Below are positions 26,567 to 35,400 of a stretch of DNA of 64,000 nucleotides, piece by piece. The translations under genes and the position numbers were made by a program. The number at the start of each line of letters is the position of its first letter. The stretch's first letter is position 1. This DNA is from Enterobacter vonholyi (GTDB lineage Bacteria; Pseudomonadota; Gammaproteobacteria; Enterobacterales; Enterobacteriaceae). The stretch covers positions 248,001 to 312,000 of the forward strand of contig NZ_VTUC01000037.1 in the NCBI RefSeq assembly GCF_008364555.1, read 5' to 3'. The notes beneath the pieces are model-generated. The model searched no databases, had not been told where the DNA came from, and was given only the letters and a program-made list of their open reading frames with translations.

Positions 26567-26986
26567 ATGAAACGAGACTGGGATTTGTTACGCAAAATAC
26601 TGGTGGATATAGAGGAAGAGCGGGATCTTTTTGCTTATCTACCAGGTGAACCACAACTGGATGATTTCGAAAGCGTAGATGCATACTCCTGTGAATATGA
26701 GAGCTGGTGTCTGACTCAGGAGCACTTTTTCGGCCATCTTGAACTGTTGCTGGAAAGCGACTTTGTAGACGGGATCCAGATAATAAGAGGTTCGGATGGA
26801 TATATCAGCTATGGCACATCACCAAAAGTTAGATTGATGATGGCGGGACACGATCTACTCGACACAATACGTTCTGCAACGCTCTGGGAAAACATCAAAA
26901 CAACAGCAAAAAAGAAAGGGGTTGAGTTGTCGTTTGATGCAATAAAAGTGCTGGGAGCGACAGCGCTTAAACATCTGCTGGGCTGA
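26567..26986 (+). CDS. DUF2513-family protein
   Basis: 139 residues, matching the DUF2513 layout: an N-terminal MKRDWDLLRKILVDIEEERD, a winged-helix-like middle, LMMAGHDLLDTIRSATLWENI, and a Lys-rich helix KTTAKKKGVELSFDAIKVLG. The family is common in prophages and genomic islands and its function is unknown. AAATGAGGAC precedes the start, and it follows tssJ by only 10 bases, but its family and lower GC suggest that it belongs to the accessory DNA rather than to the secretion system. Confidence 0.85.
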   Translation: MKRDWDLLRKILVDIEEERDLFAYLPGEPQLDDFESVDAYSCEYESWCLTQEHFFGHLELLLESDFVDGIQIIRGSDGYISYGTSPKVRLMMAGHDLLDTIRSATLWENIKTTAKKKGVELSFDAIKVLGATALKHLLG

Positions 26987-27044
26987 GCACCTGTATGGCC
27001 GTTGCGTACAGACCATTGACGGTATAACTGAAAAGGGGAAGTGT

Positions 27045-28025
27045 GTGTCTGAAAAAACAGTGTATTTCACCGATTTTGATGTTGTTCGCAACCGCGCAAC
27101 TTTTGATGCTGATGCGGAGATTAGCCTGGAGAATTTTGAGCGTCTTACCGGGGCTTACCATTTTACGCAGGAAGTGATTTGCCAGGTCAGAACGCCTGGT
27201 GGCGTTTGCCATCAGAAGCATAAGCGGGGTTGCCTCGGCGTAATGAAAGACGGCAGGGAGGCGCTGATAGGCAATAGATGTGCAGATCACTATTTTAAAT
27301 CCGATCTGAAATTTTCTCTCGAACGTAAACGCGTGAAGGATGAAATTGAAAGACAGCGCATTTTCAGTCAATACCACACTATTCTGGCGGAGCAGGAAAC
27401 ACAGCGCGAAGCATTGTCTTTGTTGCACTGGCAGGCGCTGCAAACGAGCGCGATGATCAAGTCATGGTACAAAGGATTTCAGCCCGGTGTGCTGCGTTTC
27501 ATTTATAACGCAGGCAAGACCGGAAATGGGAATGTAGTGATCGAAACAGAGCATGTGACGACTGAAATCAGAGTGATCGAGGGTGAAGAGCAGGAGAAGC
27601 GTATATCGAAATGGTTGCCCGAAGTCCTCGGACGTTTATCGCCACTTCCGGAAGAGCGTGTCGTGCAGGATATGGTTGACGGTGCAGGAAAAGCAAAAGA
27701 TGCTCTGGATACGCTGATTGCCTGCGATCCAGAAGCGCTCTCGTTTCGGAAGCTAAAAACACTGGTTACCGCCATTGATAGTGCAGATCTTATTTCTCAG
27801 CAGCAGAATGATATTAAAGCGGATGCTGAAAGGTTTAAGCAACGCACGAACCTTCAGTTGCTTTTTTTCGTTCAGGACAGATGGGATGACTCTGATCGGG
27901 TTCTGGCGCAAATTTTGCGCATGCGTGGGAATAAGTACACGCCTGCTGATATCCGGCGAGAAGAGAAACGGATCCTTGCGACGTTTGCTTCGCAGATTAA
28001 GGAACGTGCCTGGCGGGCTGTCTGA
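27045..28025 (+). CDS. Unknown protein with N-terminal Cys/His cluster, 326 aa
   Basis: GTG start behind a weak AAGGGGAAG site. Residues 46-82 hold C46, C55, H56, H59, C63, C79 and H82 (ICQVRTPGGVCHQKHK, then GNRCADHYF), a spacing that could bind zinc. The rest is helical and charged (about 85-326), with Glu/Lys/Arg/Gln-rich stretches suggesting coiled coil, and no membrane segment or enzyme motif that I recognise. AT-rich relative to the core genome. It stands between the type VI remnant and the tRNA-Phe element. A nucleic-acid-binding role would be a guess from the Cys/His cluster alone. Confidence 0.7.
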   Translation: MSEKTVYFTDFDVVRNRATFDADAEISLENFERLTGAYHFTQEVICQVRTPGGVCHQKHKRGCLGVMKDGREALIGNRCADHYFKSDLKFSLERKRVKDEIERQRIFSQYHTILAEQETQREALSLLHWQALQTSAMIKSWYKGFQPGVLRFIYNAGKTGNGNVVIETEHVTTEIRVIEGEEQEKRISKWLPEVLGRLSPLPEERVVQDMVDGAGKAKDALDTLIACDPEALSFRKLKTLVTAIDSADLISQQQNDIKADAERFKQRTNLQLLFFVQDRWDDSDRVLAQILRMRGNKYTPADIRREEKRILATFASQIKERAWRAV

Positions 28026-28443
28026 TGATAATACTTTCGATATGGATTTCAGAGGAGAGGGGTTACGGTGTCGGTGTAGATCTGGAAGATATCTCCGTAC
28101 TGAGGTGATCGGGCATGACGATCGTCACGAGTGATGTGGAGGTTTATGACAACCTGACGAAAACGACGAGGGTAATTTCGGCGTGGCAAATCTGAACCGC
28201 CGTGTCGTACATGAATTTAACCATTCATGCATGTATTAATATTTGTAAATATATTGTTGCGAATGAAGAGGTGCCAGTAGGAGTTAAGATCGTAGCTAAT
28301 AGGGGATGTGCAGGGAGAGGGTATTGGCTGGCAGGACAAAATTATGTTTTAGACCGGAGAGAGGAAAGTCCTAAAAAGCCTAATTTAGGTGGTTTAGCAC
28401 TTTATTGATGTCATATTCTAAAAATTATTAGCATTGAATGGTA
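28026..28443. other. Non-coding or remnant stretch at the possible left side of the tRNA-Phe element
   Basis: No gene is convincing. On the plus strand, short frames encode GRYLRTEVIGHDDRHE (about 28070-28134) and MTIVTSDVEVYDNLTKTTRV (from about 28115), which look like pieces of larger genes. A 68-codon frame at 28202-28408 has no ribosome binding site or known family. The DUF3987 gene ends at 28444 from the other side, so the left end of the integrated element probably lies here. Confidence 0.4.
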
Positions 28444-29982
28444 TTAATTACCATTGCCATTTGTTGCGGTGGGCCCCTGGTTCAGTGCTATATGTTGCTC
28501 TCTTGTATAAATAAATCGAGCCACGCCGCTGGTTGGACAATATACGAAGAAGAAATCATTACGGTAAAACTCCTGGATGATATCAATGGCCTCGTCCAGT
28601 TTGGCGCGTTTGCTGACACAATCAGGGCCATATTGTAAAAGCAGGCTGCATGAAAAACCTGTTCTCCAGCGAGGGCGATGCTGGTTTTCTTCCAGCCAGC
28701 TCATTAGTTTAGTGGCTCGCTGGAAAGCGGGGGCCCTTTTGTCGAAGAGGTTCATAAATTGCTTCATATGCCAGGTGCAAATCGAACATGCGGCGTTAAT
28801 ATGCTGCACTGATATCTCGGTCGATCCCTGTTCGTACTCTCCGGAAAAAACATGGAAGAGTGCAGCCATACGGGCAATATTTTCCAGCAAATTGGAGCCA
28901 GCATCCTCGAATTCGCGGAAGAAACCGTCATAACGTAGTTCAGCTTCGATATCGTTGTATAGCTGATCGAAGTGATACTGGTTCTGTATGGTCAGCACGG
29001 TACGTTTATTGTTACCTGCCTTGCGCTTTTGCAGAAGCCTGTTTCCGGTTTCGTGGAGTTGATGAAGCCCTGCCAGATCCGGTTTCTTGTTTTCTCCAGG
29101 CTCTTTAAAGCGATAACCCTGGAGGCTGTCCGGGAAGCAAAATAAAAAACGAGCTGCGAAGCCGGATGGACGAGCTCGACTTTTGGATGAAAGCAGCAAA
29201 TCTTCCACATATTGAGGCTGGACCATCCAGTTAATCGTGGCTCGGGGGCTTCTGATAATTCGACGCCCAGAAACGCGATTCGTGGTGATGTCGTCACCGT
29301 CCCACAAGTCGTTGAGCTGGGGGATGGACTGCTTTAGCTGCTTAATAATGTAACCCGCTTCGCTTGATAACAGGCAAACTGAGGCGCTGTGCTCTGGTAA
29401 AACCTCCGTCATACCGCGAAAAGTCTTGTCGCCGAAAATCATTTGACGTCTTTCAGGTTGTACCGGTTCGTCATCTTTAATGGCTTTGTATTCGGCTTCA
29501 CACTCTGTAGTTTCGTTGCCATCCTCAAGCAGTTTTTTCAGCTTTTTGGCTGCCACTTTTTCTTTGATTTTCCAGACGCCCATGCTGGACTTATATTCCA
29601 CCATTTCTTCGTCATACTCCTTTTGCTGCTGGAGATCGTATGCGTGAAGCGGAGCGTTGACCAGGTTATCAGTGGTTGTTTTTCGGTCACCTGAGACGGC
29701 ACCAGTCAGTAAGAATAATGACACTGGTTTGGTTTTGAGTCCGGGGGTGATAAGAACGTCGACCTCACCCTGAGCTATTGCCGACATATAGCCCAATACA
29801 GGCTGTGAAGCGACAGGAACAGGCGACAGAACTGTTTTATGAACATTTTCAACCGGCTTAAACACAAAGCCAGGAAATGCCTCTAACGGATATCCTGGGC
29901 ACAGGTTCTGCTTATATTCTCTTTCTGAACGTCGGCGCTGCCGTTTAAGCTGCATATTTGATCTGTTAAATGGGAAGGACAT
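28444..29982 (-). CDS. DUF3987 (YfjI-like) protein of an integrative element
   Basis: 512 residues, matching the YfjI/DUF3987 family of P4-like satellites and CP4-type prophages. The N-terminal part has a degenerate P-loop (TGAVSGDRKTTTD) and the middle contains the family core: MIFGDKTFRGMTEVL, SSEAGYIIKQL, DLWDGDDI and RSPRATINWMVQPQYVEDLL. These proteins resemble primase-helicase-linked ATPases and are thought to act in element replication; direct evidence is thin. It is followed in the same direction after the unknown gene ending at 30152/30335. Intact frame. Confidence 0.88.
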   Translation of the reverse strand: MSFPFNRSNMQLKRQRRRSEREYKQNLCPGYPLEAFPGFVFKPVENVHKTVLSPVPVASQPVLGYMSAIAQGEVDVLITPGLKTKPVSLFLLTGAVSGDRKTTTDNLVNAPLHAYDLQQQKEYDEEMVEYKSSMGVWKIKEKVAAKKLKKLLEDGNETTECEAEYKAIKDDEPVQPERRQMIFGDKTFRGMTEVLPEHSASVCLLSSEAGYIIKQLKQSIPQLNDLWDGDDITTNRVSGRRIIRSPRATINWMVQPQYVEDLLLSSKSRARPSGFAARFLFCFPDSLQGYRFKEPGENKKPDLAGLHQLHETGNRLLQKRKAGNNKRTVLTIQNQYHFDQLYNDIEAELRYDGFFREFEDAGSNLLENIARMAALFHVFSGEYEQGSTEISVQHINAACSICTWHMKQFMNLFDKRAPAFQRATKLMSWLEENQHRPRWRTGFSCSLLLQYGPDCVSKRAKLDEAIDIIQEFYRNDFFFVYCPTSGVARFIYTREQHIALNQGPTATNGNGN

Positions 29983-30151
29983 TATAACCTCTGGTTAACT
30001 TATGATTGTTAAGGTAATAGCTGGAGGGGTTATTCAGGATAAAAGCTCCCCCTCCAACCGTTAAATTGGCTTTAATTAACATTGATGCAACGCTATCGGC
30101 TTGTTTAACGGTAGTTAAAAGGCCATAAGCGGTATTGCAATCGTCGTTACA

Positions 30152-31417
30152 TTAGTGAAGTACCTTAGGGGAATGTTTTTCCTCTTCATCTGGGGCCGGT
30201 CCGTCTTGCTCTGGCGGTGAAATAAAGGTGTCACCACCTCTAGACTGGTATCTGATTTCTAACGCTTTTCCTTTCCAGTTCTGGCGTGCATATTCCTCGC
30301 TGCATTCTATGCCATCAAGAAAATAGCGACCTTTCTAATGGGGGAGAAGGAAGGGTTTAAGCAGTTCAAATGGATTTTGTTCTTCTTTCTTGGAATGGGC
30401 CTTGCGTTTCGACTCAGCCTTTTTGGCAATGCTGTTTGAACCATTCGTAACATTGCTGGACCCTGTGGAGGGTTGGTCATAAGCTGCTGAGGTGTCGACC
30501 GCGTGCAGCGTTGCTGTACCGTTCGTATGGTCGGCTGCAACTGGGGTGTCATGGGTTGCAAACGCTGCTTCCCCTGTATTTTTTTCGGGTGTAACAGTTC
30601 GTTCAGCCATTGCCACTGAACCGGTGTTATCCTCTGGCCCAAGTGCAGCTACGGGTTGTTGCGCCGCGTCTGCAGCGGTTTCGTAGACCGGCTGGCTATC
30701 CGTTTCGGGTACCTCGTTCAGATCCGATTGAACAGCGTGATTTGGTGCCTGCTGTGCATAGCTGTTCGCGCGAAAACCGGTGCTGTTGTACGGCGAACCA
30801 TAACCACCGGAAGCGAAGCGATGGGTATTGCCCTGTGGATATGGGCGTTGGTATGCGCAAAGATCGTTAGCTAGGCAGTTAAGCTGATCGATACACTGAC
30901 CCAGAAACTCGATATGCTGCTGCAGCAGAGCAACAAGCCAGGATTCGTCATCGAGCTCAATGCAATAATGATACAACTCAATAAGCTGGTGTTCAGTGCG
31001 GGATAGCTGTCTGATATGCCACGACTGATTGCGCAAACTGCAATTACGCGGGCGAAGCGAGTGCGCGTAGTCGTATTGAATGCAGACCAGATTTTCAAGG
31101 CTATGCTTAACCTGCGAAAGAAACTGCTCGTCAGTGTAAGATGGATGCTCGACATGCTGTGTAAGCAAACGACGGCAGTGTTCCGATTCCTGGATGAATT
31201 GTCCGGAATAGTATTGAAAGTCGTCTTTCGTGCCCACGTTCAAGTTTGCGCCATAGCGACGGTTTACGCTGCCGTAACGCCGAGTCGCTGCAGCATAGAC
31301 TTGCGCCTGCGGGAAAGAACGCAGGTGTGATAATGGATAAGTGGCATAGGTAAGCGCCAGCTCGGACAGGAGACTTTCTATTTCTTTAGACTGGCGTTGG
31401 TTGTTTAAATAAAACAT
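30152..31417 (-). CDS. Unknown element-borne protein, 360 aa to an amber codon, open frame continues 60 codons
   Basis: AAGGAAAAAC precedes the ATG at 31417. The first 180 residues are helical with many Tyr, Gln and Leu; residues 190-340 are low complexity, rich in Ala, Thr, Asn and Pro. A TAG stop at 30335-30337 ends the protein with LLKPFLLPH, but the same frame stays open and reads KGRYFLDGIECSEEYARQNW and onwards to TAA at 30152. The extension looks like real protein and has no start codon of its own, so the TAG may be a nonsense mutation. The family is not recognised; it occupies the slot next to the DUF3987 gene. Confidence 0.6.
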
Positions 31418-31515
31418 TGTTTTTCCTTTTCGATTCGGTAGTTATCGGTGGCGGCTTTGTCGGAACTGCCGCACGATAACGGTTTGCTGTTCATGGTGAA
31501 GGCGATGTATTGCCC

Positions 31516-31758
31516 TTAGTCAGCAAGGATTGACTGGACGGTACCGGATTTCTTTTCACGTCCGGCAATCCACGCTTTGACGTACGAGGTACGCCAGCGA
31601 GAGCTGCGACCAATACGGATCGGCGGGGCGATCTCGCCGCGCTTGAGCAGGTTGTAGCCATGAGAAAGGCTGAAACCGCCCGCACGAGCGAAATACTTCA
31701 TGTCGATCAGCGGATCGTCAGGAATGTGTGGCTGGAAAATGGATAAGGAAGTGTGCAT
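31516..31758 (-). CDS. AlpA-family HTH regulator
   Basis: 80 residues from the ATG at 31758 with GAGGG upstream; a longer start at 31773 is possible. The winged helix-turn-helix of AlpA/excisionase-like proteins is visible: DMKYFARAGGFSLSHGYNLL, then PPIRIGRSSRWRTSYVKAWI. In P4-like elements AlpA-type proteins activate or repress the integrase and act in excision. Two perfect palindromes lie 61-92 bases upstream of its start and are likely its operator or that of its neighbour. Intact. Confidence 0.9.
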   Translation of the reverse strand: MHTSLSIFQPHIPDDPLIDMKYFARAGGFSLSHGYNLLKRGEIAPPIRIGRSSRWRTSYVKAWIAGREKKSGTVQSILAD

Positions 31759-31818
31759 GGATGGTGCCCTCACAAATTAATAAGTGAGGGCATCGTGCTA
31801 CCAGAGTCTGGTGGAGTG

Positions 31819-31850
31819 TGTGATATCACAAAAATAAATGTGATATCACA
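31819..31850. promoter_or_regulatory. Twin 12-base palindromic operator
   Basis: TGTGATATCACA occurs twice, at 31819-31830 and 31839-31850, both perfect palindromes with a centre-to-centre distance of 20 bases, about two helical turns, so two dimers would sit on the same face. It lies between the AlpA gene and the end of the gene at 31878, all on the minus strand, in the promoter position for the AlpA gene. Confidence 0.85.
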
Positions 31851-31877
31851 GATGAGAAACGATGTTCAGACGATTGA

Positions 31878-32845
31878 TTAGTTAATTAAACCAGCGTCTT
31901 TAAGCCATTTTTCTATGGTTTGTCCTGTTGCTGGAAGCTCAATGCCTTTTCTAGTAAATTCCGCTTTAATTTTGTTGTCAAGGTTGGTTCTGAGTGATTT
32001 TAATACTTCCTTCCCAAATGAATATTCTATCAGTGAATATATCACTTCTGCTTTTGCATTCGCTGTTTTGGGGCTTTCCTTTGTTGGTTTCTCATCAGTT
32101 TGGTTACTGATGAAGTCATTTAGATATTTCTGCCGAATGCAAAATGATATACTTTCTGGTATAAATCCAGCATAAGGAACCGTAAGTAAGAATTCTGTTT
32201 CTTTATCATTCCCATTATCACCATACGCTTTTTGTTGTAAAGAAAGGCGATAAAGTTCTTTGGTCTCTGGTGATCTCAGGAATACGCCATTATTGGAGTA
32301 AGAGCGAATATTGACTCTGTCACGTTCATCACTTAAATAACTCTGATACGCTCTTTCGACTTCATAACGCTCCCCTCCCTGCATTGGAAGATCCCATAAC
32401 CCAGTTATTTTCTTAGGGGCGCTTAGCAGATGGACAAAATCAAATTCTCCTGTATCGGGGAGTTCTTCATTCTCTTCCTCATCAACTAATTTATCTTTTA
32501 TCGGTGGTGCGAAGAGACTCATGTCAGATAATACATGCCTGTATATCATTTTCATACCCTCTTCCGGATTGTTATTTAATAATTCGGTATAAACAGCCAG
32601 TTCATTCCTGCGTTTTTCAAGTCGTTCTTCTATTTTTCCCTAATGATCTCAATTTTTTCAGCAAGAAGAGGATCGACAATACGCACAGAGAGCACAAGAT
32701 GTCCTCCTAAAACGAATTCGTAAATATTTTGTGGTGTGACTTCCTCTCCGAAATGTCCAGACAGAACACTTGCAGCTTCATTTACTGAGAAAAATGGTTT
32801 GAGCCCTTTTAATCTGGATAAGGTGGATCCAGACGTTTGATTCAT
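31878..32845 (-). pseudogene. Unknown element-borne gene split by a one-base deletion
   Basis: AAGGAATAC precedes the ATG at 32845. The first frame encodes MNQTSGSTLSRLKGLKPFFS and a DNA-binding-like domain (FSVNEAASVLSGHFGEEVTP) to AEKIEIIREK, then stops at 32630. In the next frame the sequence goes on as IEERLEKRRNELAVYTELLN without an ATG for 28 codons, then MKMIYRHVL to a stop at 31878. Adding one A to the five-A tract (32633-32637 on the plus strand) joins REK to IEERLEK as one coiled coil and gives about 322 residues. Family unknown; position between integrase and AlpA suggests a regulator. Confidence 0.75.
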
Positions 32846-32976
32846 AATTGTATTCCTTATATGTCTTTGTTTTTACCATTAAATACTCTCCTTTCTGTGA
32901 TGATGGAACATTAAAAAAATAACAATTAGAGAATAAATGTAAAGAGATGGTGCAATACCATCTCTTTACATGGAAA

Positions 32977-34158
32977 TCATTTGGTGATGTTGTTTTTATC
33001 AATAAAATCAGCGTACCACTGCATCATCACCCGGCGATCGTCCAGATAGAGTGCGTGGTTGTAGGTTCCCCGGATGGCGTTCTTGTCTATATGGGAACGC
33101 TGCATTTCAATCCAGGCTGAATTGAAGCCCTGTTCGTGAAGCACCGTGCTCAGTGTATGACGGAATCCATGCCCGGTAGCCCGCTTGTCATAGCCAATTC
33201 GCTTGAGCACCCTATTAACGCTGGCTTCGCCCATCGGCTTATTGATATTGCAGCGTCCCGGAAATACCAGCCGATACTGACCCGTCAACGTACGGAGCTC
33301 GCGCAGGATAGCCACCACCTGGTCCGACAGTGGCACCAGATGCTGGCGGCGCATCTTCATCCGCTCTTCAGGTATCGTCCAGAGTGCGTTGTCAAAATCA
33401 AACTCCGACCACTCCGCAGCCCGTAGCTCGATTGTACGTACGCCAGTAAGCAGCAGCAGGTTACTTGCCATACGGGTAATGGGACTACCGTGATAAGACG
33501 CCAGCTTTTCCAGAAACTCAGGAAGCTCGCTGACAGACAGGTGAGGGAAGTGTTCGGTCTTTGGCGCGCTGAGAGCACCGGCGAGCTCTGAGGCAGGATT
33601 GATAGTGGCGCGGCCTGTTGCAATGGCATAGCGGAATATCTGGTTACAGTACTGGCGTACCTTACGCATTTTTTCCTTAGCACCACGCTTTTCAATCAGG
33701 CGCAATACCTCCAGCATCTCCAGCGGCAGGATTTCAGCGACAGGACATTTGCCCACATAAGGGAAAATATCCTTATCCAGCGCTTCCAGGACGCTCTCAG
33801 CGTAGCTTTCTGACCATGTGGACAGCTTGTGGGCGTGCCATTCCATAGCGAGCGCTTTAAACGTGTTTTCGACGGTCAGTTTTTTTGGTGAGCTTTTCGA
33901 GCTGCTTTTGCTCGCTCGGGTCGCCACCTTCGGCTATCACTTTGCGGGCATCGTCACGTTTGAGTCGGGCTTCGGCCAGACTGATGTCCGGGTAGATGCC
34001 GATGGATAACTTTTCTCCTTGCCTGCGACGCGATATTTCATACGCCAGTAGCGGGAGCCGTTAGGTTTAACCAGTAAAAAAAGTCCGCGTTCGTCGGAGA
34101 GTTTATAGTCTTTGTCTTTTGGCTTGGCAGTCTCTACCTGCCTGGCTGTCAGTGCCAT
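32977..34158 (-). pseudogene. P4-type tyrosine integrase, broken by two compensating frameshifts
   Basis: The N-terminal part (34158 down to about 34015) encodes MALTARQVETAKPKDKDYKL and RYWRMKYRVAGKEK in one frame. The next stretch reads IGIYPDISLAEARLKRDDAR and AEGGDPSEQKQLEKLTKK in a second frame. From the A tract at 33880-33886 the first frame resumes with LTVENTFKALAMEWHAHK to TAA at 32977. The catalytic core is complete: Arg in LTGVRTIELR, GHGFRHTLS, and Tyr in IRGTYNHALYL. Restoring one A at 34011-34014 and removing one at 33880-33886 would give about 394 residues. The gene points away from tRNA-Phe, the usual arrangement. Confidence 0.88.
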
Positions 34159-34334
34159 CTGGGGGCCCCTGAATCACGTTGAACACAATGAGCCCCCATT
34201 TAGGCCCCCAACAACAACTGGATTGGGAAAAAGTTGTGTGGAGTTTCATGGAGCTCGATGAGCAAAAAAACAAGATAAGTGGGTGATTGTACAGGAGTTT
34301 GGAGGAGTTCTGAACACTGCTAAAGAAGTGAAAG

Positions 34335-34410
34335 TGGTGCCCGGACTCGGAATCGAACCAAGGACACGGGGATTTTCAATCCCCTGCTCTACCGACTGAG
34401 CTATCCGGGC
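34335..34410 (-). tRNA. pheV: tRNA-Phe (GAA)
   Basis: The 76-base minus-strand sequence begins GCCCGGATAGCTCAGTCGG, has the anticodon loop TTGAAAA with anticodon GAA, the T loop GGTTCGATTCC and ends GTCCGGGCACCA with encoded CCA. It is identical, as far as I can recall, to E. coli tRNA-Phe. The integrase gene starts 176 bases from its 3' end, so this tRNA is the attachment site of the adjoining element. Adjacency to yqgA and speC matches E. coli pheV. Confidence 0.98.
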
Positions 34411-34505
34411 AACGGGGCGCATTAAACCCGATCTGCCCGGTGGCGTCAACGAAAAATGTTGTTTTCGTTACAGACTGCGCAATCTCTCACCATTTCGCCG
34501 CATCC

Positions 34506-35219
34506 TTAAGCGAAAAAGTGCGTCCATAGCGCGGAGAGCGGCATGGCGAGCAGCAGTGCGGGCAGCATATTCACCACGGCAAACATCTTGATCCCACAGA
34601 TGCGCAGCCCGGTAGCCAGCAGCAGCAGGCCGCCGACGGCGGTAAAGTCTGCCATCATTGCGGGCGTGGTTAGCGGGAGAATTAGCGTGGCGCAGGTAGC
34701 CAGTGCCAGCTGGATAAGCAGCATCGGGACGCAAATCGCCGCCACGGCAATGCCGAGCGTGGTGGCAAAAATAGTGGCGGTGAAGAAATCAAGAAACGCT
34801 TTTGCAATCAAAATGCTCGGGTCGCCCGTCATCCCTTCCTGCATCGAACCGAAAATCCCGGTGCCGCTGGCGCAAAACAGAATGATGATGGCGACATAGT
34901 TCTGAATAAACGTCTCGTGCGTGCCGTGTTTCGCCTTGCCCGGTCGGGCAATCAGGTTTTTGGCTTTACTCACCGCGCTGTTAATGCCTTTTTCCAGATA
35001 GCAAAATTCGCCAATCAGCGCGCCGAGCAGGGTGGCCAACACCATCACCGGCAGGTTGGCGCATTTGATCACCAGCAGAATACCAATCCCTAACGATGCC
35101 AGGCCGAATATTGAGGGCATGGAGGTGCGAATCCGCTCCGGCAGCCGCTGGCTCAGCACGGCGCCGAGTACGCCGCCCAGCAATACGGCTCCTGCGTTAA
35201 TAAATGGCCCGATAACCAA
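34506..35219 (-). CDS. yqgA: YqgA, DUF554 inner membrane protein
   Basis: 237 residues with about seven hydrophobic segments and glycine-rich motifs such as GAVLLGGVLGAVLSQRLP and GASGTGIFGSMQEGM-like turns (ASGTGIFGSMQEG is visible at about 118-130). The DUF554 family is a putative transporter family with no settled substrate. It is divergent from speC and lies next to tRNA-Phe, as in E. coli. Intact. Confidence 0.93.
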   Translation of the reverse strand: MVIGPFINAGAVLLGGVLGAVLSQRLPERIRTSMPSIFGLASLGIGILLVIKCANLPVMVLATLLGALIGEFCYLEKGINSAVSKAKNLIARPGKAKHGTHETFIQNYVAIIILFCASGTGIFGSMQEGMTGDPSILIAKAFLDFFTATIFATTLGIAVAAICVPMLLIQLALATCATLILPLTTPAMMADFTAVGGLLLLATGLRICGIKMFAVVNMLPALLLAMPLSALWTHFFA

Positions 35220-35400
35220 AGTTAACTCCTGTTATTTAATCATTGATATTGCATTATTATGGCACGGCAGGGCTTTGCGGGCCTTAGCTTTGGTTGATTT
35301 CGTGCATACTGATTCCTTCTTGCACCTCAAAATAAAAGGTGACATTATTGCGCGAATTTTCTCCTCCCTGTCTCACCGCCCGGTGAGGGTAACTGCGCCT

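Noticed and set aside
28202..28408. Possible 68-residue gene on the plus strand
   Set aside because: No ribosome binding site, no known family and a low-GC context where short frames arise by chance.
34011..34014. Programmed frameshift in the integrase
   Set aside because: The sequence GAGAAAAGTT is not a classical slippery heptamer, no stimulatory hairpin is apparent, and a second opposite shift would also be needed at 33880.
35032..35400. In-frame upstream extension of speC by about 120 codons
   Set aside because: It runs antisense through yqgA and has no similarity to ornithine decarboxylase; the ATG at 35401 gives the known length.
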